From Clostridiales bacterium (GTDB lineage: Bacteria; Bacillota; Clostridia; Oscillospirales; Acutalibacteraceae), in contig JAAYKB010000066.1 in the NCBI GenBank assembly GCA_012522615.1, positions 1 through 10,611 on the forward strand: a stretch of DNA of 10,611 bases. The letters are read 5' to 3'. The notes under the pieces were generated by a model that saw only the letters and a list, made by a program, of their open reading frames with translations, did not search any database and was not told where the DNA came from. This document shows, one piece after another, positions 7,185 to 10,611 of this stretch; the stretch's first letter is position 1; each line of letters begins with the position of its first letter. The position numbers and the translations under genes are program-made.

Positions 7185-8201
7185 GTGATAACAGACAGAA
7201 AAATAAGGGTACTTGTAGTAGATGACAGCCTGTTGAGCAGAGAATTAATTGTAAGGAGGTTAAATGACGATCCGGAAATCGAGGTGGTCGCAAGGGCCGC
7301 CGACCCGTTTGAGGCAAGGGATAAAATCATTGAGTTTAAACCGGATGTTATAACCTGTGATATACAGATGCCTAAAATGGACGGAATCGAGTTTATACAA
7401 AGGCTTCTGCCCCATTATCCCATACCCGTCGTGGTGGTCAGCTCTATAAGCAGCGCAATATTTGACGCGCTTAAAGCGGGTGCGGTTGAGTTTGTTCTCA
7501 AACCGAACAATGGGGAAGAGACCGATGTATTTACAAGAAAATTAATTAAAAGAATTAAAATCGCGTCAAAGGCGAATTTACTGATTAATAACAGACTGCC
7601 GGAAAAACAACGGCCGGCTAAGGGCACGTCGGGCAAAACAGACCTGATTGTCATGGGCGCCTCGACGGGAGGAACCGAAGCCCTTCATTATATTATTAAA
7701 AACCTTCCGAGCGAAATGCCGGGCATTGTGATTGTGCAGCATATCCCGCCGGTGTTTTCAAAGATGTTTGCCGACAGACTGGACACACAAACCGATTTTA
7801 GGGTTAAGGAGGCCCAAAACGGCGACATTGTAGAAAGAGGTTGTGTATATGTCGCTCCCGGTAAGCAGAATATAAAAATCAAAAAATCAGGCGATAAATA
7901 TAAAATAGTATACTATACGGGACACAGCGAGAGCCGCCATGCCCCATCGGTTGACGTTCTGTTTGAGTCTGTAGCCGAAACGGCAGGCAAGCGGGCAATC
8001 GGGGTGATATTGACCGGTATGGGCAGCGACGGGGCAAAAGGGCTGCTGAAGATGAGGACGGCGGGTGCCAGAACAATCGGACAGGATGAAAAATCCTCGA
8101 TTGTTTACGGAATGCCCAGGGTTGCCTATGAAATAGGAGCGGTTGAAAAAAGGGTCGGTCTAAGCCAAATTCCGGGCACAATACTGAACATGATTACATG
8201 A
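7185..8201 (+). CDS. cheB: Chemoreceptor methylesterase CheB
   Basis: CheB is the phosphorylation-activated methylesterase that removes receptor methyl groups, countering CheR; relatives also deamidate receptor glutamines. The 338-residue protein has a receiver domain at about 6-125 (acidic pair D13/D14, phosphoacceptor D59 in CDIQMP, K106 in VLKPN), a linker at about 126-150, and the esterase domain at about 152-338. The catalytic triad is S160 (GASTGGT), H186 (VQHIPP) and D282 (TGMGSDG), all present. It starts with GTG 7185, 8 bases after GAGG at 7173-7176. It lies between cheR and cheC in the adaptation block. The enzyme looks intact. Confidence 0.96.
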   Translation: MITDRKIRVLVVDDSLLSRELIVRRLNDDPEIEVVARAADPFEARDKIIEFKPDVITCDIQMPKMDGIEFIQRLLPHYPIPVVVVSSISSAIFDALKAGAVEFVLKPNNGEETDVFTRKLIKRIKIASKANLLINNRLPEKQRPAKGTSGKTDLIVMGASTGGTEALHYIIKNLPSEMPGIVIVQHIPPVFSKMFADRLDTQTDFRVKEAQNGDIVERGCVYVAPGKQNIKIKKSGDKYKIVYYTGHSESRHAPSVDVLFESVAETAGKRAIGVILTGMGSDGAKGLLKMRTAGARTIGQDEKSSIVYGMPRVAYEIGAVEKRVGLSQIPGTILNMIT

Positions 8202-8246
8202 CGGACACAAGGCATTCAAATTCCCCTGCGGCGGAAAGGACTGGTG

Positions 8247-8864
8247 ATGATGAAGACATATGAAAACTTTAATGAATTGCAGCGGGATGTAATCCGTGAG
8301 ATCGGAAATATCGGCGCGGGCAGCGCGGCAACAGCCCTGTCACAGCTCCTCAATGAAAAGGTGACGATAAGCGTGCCCAGCCTGCACATAATCGATGTGG
8401 AAAAAATCATTACTGTTTTGGGCGGCCCCGAAAAAATAGTGGCGGGCGTCCTTGTGAATATGACCCAGGATATTGAAGGCATGCTGTTTTACATACTTAA
8501 CAACGAGTTTGTAAGAATCATACATAAGCAGCTGCTGGGAGAACCGATAGATGATTACAAGAATATTACCGAGATAGGCATGTCTGCATTGACCGAAATA
8601 GCCAATATATTGTCCGGCTCTTATATTAACGCCCTTTCAGCATTTACAAATCTGGACATAAGACTGTCAACACCTCATATTGCCATTGATATGGTAGGAG
8701 CACTCTTGAATTATCCTGCGGCCCGGTTCGGAGAAATAGGGGACAAGCTGCTTTTGGTTGAAGAGGATTTCATAAGCGATGAAGAATCGGTCACAAGTCA
8801 TATGCTGATTATGCCGGATATCAGGTCATTGGATTTAATATTGAAGCGATTAGGTGTTGAATAA
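8247..8864 (+). CDS. cheC: CheY-P phosphatase CheC
   Basis: CheC dephosphorylates CheY-P and binds CheD, linking kinase output to adaptation. The 205-residue protein has both phosphatase centres in the pattern D/S-x3-E-x2-N-x22-P. The first is D14, E18, N21 and P44; the second is S113, E117, N120 and P143. It therefore looks like an active, full CheC and not CheX (one site) or FliY (no switch-type C-terminal domain). AAAGGA at 8235-8240 precedes three candidate starts: GTG 8244, ATG 8247 and ATG 8250. Spacing favours 8247 or 8250, and I give 8247. The stop overlaps the cheD start by one base. Confidence 0.94.
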   Translation: MMKTYENFNELQRDVIREIGNIGAGSAATALSQLLNEKVTISVPSLHIIDVEKIITVLGGPEKIVAGVLVNMTQDIEGMLFYILNNEFVRIIHKQLLGEPIDDYKNITEIGMSALTEIANILSGSYINALSAFTNLDIRLSTPHIAIDMVGALLNYPAARFGEIGDKLLLVEEDFISDEESVTSHMLIMPDIRSLDLILKRLGVE

Positions 8865-9331
8865 TGGAGGAACGTATAGTTGTAGGCATTTCCGACCAAA
8901 AGATAGTGCGCAATCCGGATATCCTCGTATCCTACGCGCTCGGCTCCTGTGTCGGCGTATGCCTTCATGACAGGATAGTTCGTGTCGCTGGACTTGCGCA
9001 CATACTTCTGCCCGAATCCAAGCCGTGGGATATGAATGAATATAAATATGCCGACACCGCCGTTGCCAGGCTGGCCAAAGACATGGAGAAGCTGGGCTGC
9101 ATGCGATATAGAATGACCGCCAAGATATCGGGAGGGGCAAACATGTTTTATACAAACGGGAGAAGTGTCGGCGACAAGAATGTCGAAGCCGTAAAAAAAG
9201 AGCTTGCCAGACTAAATATAAGGATTGTCGCAGAGGATGTGGGAGGAAACTTCGGCAGAACGCTCGAATTTGATTCCGCAAGCGGCAGGCTTATCGTTAG
9301 GTCGATTCAAAGAGGGCATATAGAGATTTAA
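8864..9331 (+). CDS. cheD: Chemoreceptor glutamine deamidase CheD
   Basis: CheD converts specific receptor glutamines to glutamates and is inhibited or sequestered through CheC. The 155-residue protein has the catalytic cysteine C29 in ALGSCVGVCLHD and histidine H46 in AGLAHILLP. S23 stands six residues before the cysteine, where the characterised Thermotoga enzyme has threonine; a hydroxyl residue is thus kept. The conserved SGGANMF (89-95) and EDVGGNFGRT (124-133) segments are present. Its ATG shares one base with the cheC stop (TAATG), so translation is probably coupled; AGGTG at 8852-8856, inside the end of cheC, lies 7 bases ahead. It ends the adaptation block. Confidence 0.95.
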   Translation: MEERIVVGISDQKIVRNPDILVSYALGSCVGVCLHDRIVRVAGLAHILLPESKPWDMNEYKYADTAVARLAKDMEKLGCMRYRMTAKISGGANMFYTNGRSVGDKNVEAVKKELARLNIRIVAEDVGGNFGRTLEFDSASGRLIVRSIQRGHIEI

Positions 9332-9353
9332 TTATAGGTATTATATTCAACTC

Positions 9354-9380
9354 TTAATAAATCTGGAAAAATGCCGATAT
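9354..9380 (+). promoter_or_regulatory. Candidate sigma-D (sigma-28) flagellar promoter with consensus -10
   Basis: GCCGATAT at 9373-9380 is identical to the Bacillus sigma-D -10 consensus. With the standard 15-base spacer the -35 is TTAA at 9354-9357, three of four matches to TAAA; a perfect TAAA at 9358-9361 is only 11 bases away, too close. It sits in the 105-base gap after cheD, 56 bases ahead of the coiled-coil gene, and would give a leader of about 50 bases. It suggests that the coiled-coil gene, flbD and motA can be transcribed apart from the che genes. No sigma-D gene is in the window. Confidence 0.55.
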
Positions 9381-9436
9381 TTAACATAGAGGATTATTTA
9401 TATCGCAAAGTTAGGAAAGTAAGGAGTTGAACCGAA

Positions 9437-9793
9437 ATGAAGGTACCCGTAGTTTCTAAGCCCAACCCGAACGAAGCTATTGTCCAGCTTCAAAAAAATG
9501 CAATCATACGCAGAATCGAAGCGCTTGAAAAAAAATCCGACAATATTGACAGGGCTAAAATCCAGGCTCTCAAGCAGAGGATCAAGGATATCGAGAAAAG
9601 GTATCAGGAACAGGTTAAAAAAGAGCAGGAGGAATTGACCGAAGCGTACAGGCAGATTGAAGAGGAATTGACTTCACTGGAAAAATACCTGAATGAAAAA
9701 ATCAAAAAGAATAATCTGAAGACAGACGGAAAGGAAGACACTCCCGAATCGCTGAATGAACGCTTTGGTTTGCAACTCAATAAAAGGGTATAA
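9437..9793 (+). CDS. Small coiled-coil protein of unknown function, possibly FlxA-like
   Basis: I do not recognise this 118-residue protein with confidence. Residues about 12-93 are almost entirely charged and aliphatic with heptad-like spacing (QLQKNAIIRRIEALEKK, IKDIEKRYQEQVKKEQEEL), predicting a long helical coiled coil. A polar linker (94-105) and a short tail (LNERFGLQLNKRV, 106-118) follow. It has no signal peptide, membrane segment or cysteine. AAGGAG at 9421-9426 lies 10 bases before the ATG. It is first in a run leading to flbD and motA, directly behind a consensus sigma-D -10 element. Size and composition recall FlxA-like coiled-coil proteins, and E. coli flxA is known to depend on the flagellar sigma factor, but similarity from composition alone is weak. 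A role in motility is inferred from its position only. Confidence 0.8.
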   Translation: MKVPVVSKPNPNEAIVQLQKNAIIRRIEALEKKSDNIDRAKIQALKQRIKDIEKRYQEQVKKEQEELTEAYRQIEEELTSLEKYLNEKIKKNNLKTDGKEDTPESLNERFGLQLNKRV

Positions 9794-9855
9794 TCGCTTC
9801 TCACAACCGGTTTTATGTCGTTTGTGGCGTAAAACGCGAAAGGACTTGAAATGCC

Positions 9856-10041
9856 ATGATTGAATTGACCGACCTGAACGAAAAGGTTTTCGTGCTTAAC
9901 AGCGAGCTGATAGAGAAGATATGCTGCATACCGGAAACAAAGATTACCCTGACCGACGGAAAGTATTTTTTGGTAAAGGAAAGCCCTGCTCAGATAATTG
10001 AGAAGGTTATTCAATTCAAAAAGAAGATTAAAGGCAAATGA
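9856..10041 (+). CDS. flbD: FlbD/SwrD family flagellar protein
   Basis: This is a 61-residue protein of the small FlbD family, called SwrD in Bacillus subtilis, where it raises flagellar motor power and is needed for swarming. It is unrelated to the NtrC-like FlbD regulator of Caulobacter. It matches the family pattern through most of its length: MIELTDLNEKVFVLNSELIE (1-20), then PETKITLTDGKYFLVKES (26-43). It has no membrane segment and carries adjacent cysteines C23/C24. Position just before motA is typical of Firmicutes and supports a role in stator function. GAAAGGA at 9838-9844 is 11-12 bases before this ATG, rather far; a better-spaced ATG at 9851 is out of frame and stops after two codons. 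Confidence 0.9.
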   Translation: MIELTDLNEKVFVLNSELIEKICCIPETKITLTDGKYFLVKESPAQIIEKVIQFKKKIKGK

Positions 10042-10075
10042 TACCTTTGCATGTATTTCAACAGTAAAGGTATTA
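10039..10075 (+). other. Inverted repeat ahead of motA
   Basis: ATACCTTT at 10041-10048 is the exact reverse complement of AAAGGTAT at 10066-10073. Pairs 10039/10075, 10040/10074 (G-U), 10049/10065 (G-U) and 10050/10064 can extend it to about 12 pairs around a 13-base loop. It starts at the flbD stop codon and ends where the motA ribosome binding site AAGGGGG (10075-10081) begins. It lacks a T-tract and so is not a standard terminator. It could modulate motA translation or message processing. Confidence 0.5.
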
Positions 10076-10088
10076 AGGGGGACTTCAC

Positions 10089-10611
10089 TTGGATTTAACG
10101 CTGATTATAGGAATTATAGTAGGGGCTTTTCTGGTTATTTGGGGTATTATAGACGGCGGCGGAAACCTGATTGGGTTTTATGACCGCGCCAGCATTTTTA
10201 TAACGCTCGGAGGAACCTTTGCGTCAACCTTTGCATCCTTCCCTTTCAGAAACTTTAAGAATATGCCCAAGCATATTCTGATTGCGTTAAAAAAGCCCAG
10301 ACATGACCACAAATATTATATCGACACGATTGTCGGGCTTGCTATCGAAGCCAGAAAAAACGGCATATTATCGCTCGAAGAAAAAGCGGAAGAGATAAAA
10401 GATAAATTTTTATCAAACTGTTTAATGCTGATTGTCGATGCGCTGGACCCCGAGAAAACCAAAGAGCTTATCCAGAATGAGATTGACAACCTTGAAATAA
10501 GACATTCAAACGTATGGAGAATGTATGATAAAGCGTCCACCTATGCTCCCGCATACGGTATGATAGGAACGCTTATCGGCTTGATTAACATGCTTGCCAA
10601 TCTGGATATGG
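10089..10611 (+). CDS. motA: Flagellar stator protein MotA (5' part, cut by window end)
   Basis: MotA with MotB forms the membrane ion channel that drives flagellar rotation. The window holds 174 codons plus one base, and no stop is reached. TM1 is about 3-21 and TM2 about 33-53 (SIFITLGGTFASTFASFPF). A cytoplasmic loop covers about 54-150 with EARKNGILSLEE (87-98), which contains the conserved arginine (R89) and glutamate positions known to contact FliG. TM3 begins at about 152 with YAPAYGMIGTLIGL, including the conserved proline P154. The start is TTG 10089: AAGGGGG at 10075-10081 is 7 bases ahead, an in-frame TAA at 10074-10076 excludes an upstream start, and the protein then begins MDLTLIIGI as the family does. 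motB is expected next. Confidence 0.95.
   Translation, partial: MDLTLIIGIIVGAFLVIWGIIDGGGNLIGFYDRASIFITLGGTFASTFASFPFRNFKNMPKHILIALKKPRHDHKYYIDTIVGLAIEARKNGILSLEEKAEEIKDKFLSNCLMLIVDALDPEKTKELIQNEIDNLEIRHSNVWRMYDKASTYAPAYGMIGTLIGLINMLANLDM

Noticed and set aside
8850..9281. Minus-strand open frame opposite cheD (143 codons)
   Set aside because: It is fully antisense to a well-conserved CheD, and its arginine- and cysteine-rich product looks like a frame shadow.
9794..9855. Hairpin in the gap before flbD
   Set aside because: Only a 5-6 base TTTTA/TAAAA pairing is seen, too weak to call.
9604..10014. Minus-strand open frame opposite the coiled-coil gene and flbD
   Set aside because: It crosses two plus-strand genes and their gap, with a serine- and phenylalanine-rich product typical of the complement of lysine/glutamate-rich coding sequence.
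9998..10183. Plus-strand frame across the end of flbD and start of motA
   Set aside because: It is out of frame with both recognisable genes; motA reads from TTG 10089 with a strong ribosome binding site.

Overview
The window is a motility and chemotaxis locus from a Gram-positive anaerobe, most likely an uncultured or little-studied member of the class Clostridia. The evidence is the moderately low GC content, strong AGGAGG-type ribosome binding sites, frequent GTG and TTG starts, CheC and CheD beside CheB and CheR, a clostridial-type CheA P2-like domain, and FlbD/SwrD followed by MotA. All genes are on the + strand with short gaps. No mobile element, CRISPR array, tRNA or rRNA is seen.

Layout: (1) 1-186, an AT-rich leader with a candidate flagellar sigma-D promoter. 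(2) 187-1251, an HD-GYP protein, probably a cyclic-di-GMP phosphodiesterase. (3) 1282-6238, the signalling core: cheY, cheA, one double-Cache methyl-accepting chemotaxis receptor, and cheW. (4) 6239-6339, a 101-base gap holding a perfect 18-bp inverted repeat with no U-tract. (5) 6340-9331, the adaptation module: cheR, cheB, cheC and cheD, the last two overlapping by one base. (6) 9332-9436, a gap with a consensus sigma-D -10 element. (7) 9437-10611, a small unrecognised coiled-coil protein, flbD (swrD), and the 5' part of motA, which runs off the window.

How the genes work together: the receptor, CheW and CheA form the sensory array. CheA phosphorylates CheY, which acts on the motor switch, and CheB. 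CheR and CheB add and remove receptor methyl groups, CheD deamidates receptor glutamines, and CheC removes phosphate from CheY-P and can sequester CheD. MotA, with MotB presumably beyond the window, forms the stator, and FlbD/SwrD is known to raise motor power in Bacillus. The HD-GYP protein in front could lower cyclic-di-GMP when the motility genes are on.

The enzymes look intact, with the expected key residues present. The points most worth a second look are the perfect palindrome separating the signalling core from the adaptation genes, the sigma-D-like promoters at the heads of two apparent transcription units, the unrecognised coiled-coil gene directly behind the second of these, and a C-terminal CheR-docking-like pentapeptide on the receptor. 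I see no convincing new multi-gene system; this is mainly a well-formed chemotaxis locus with a few uncharacterised features.
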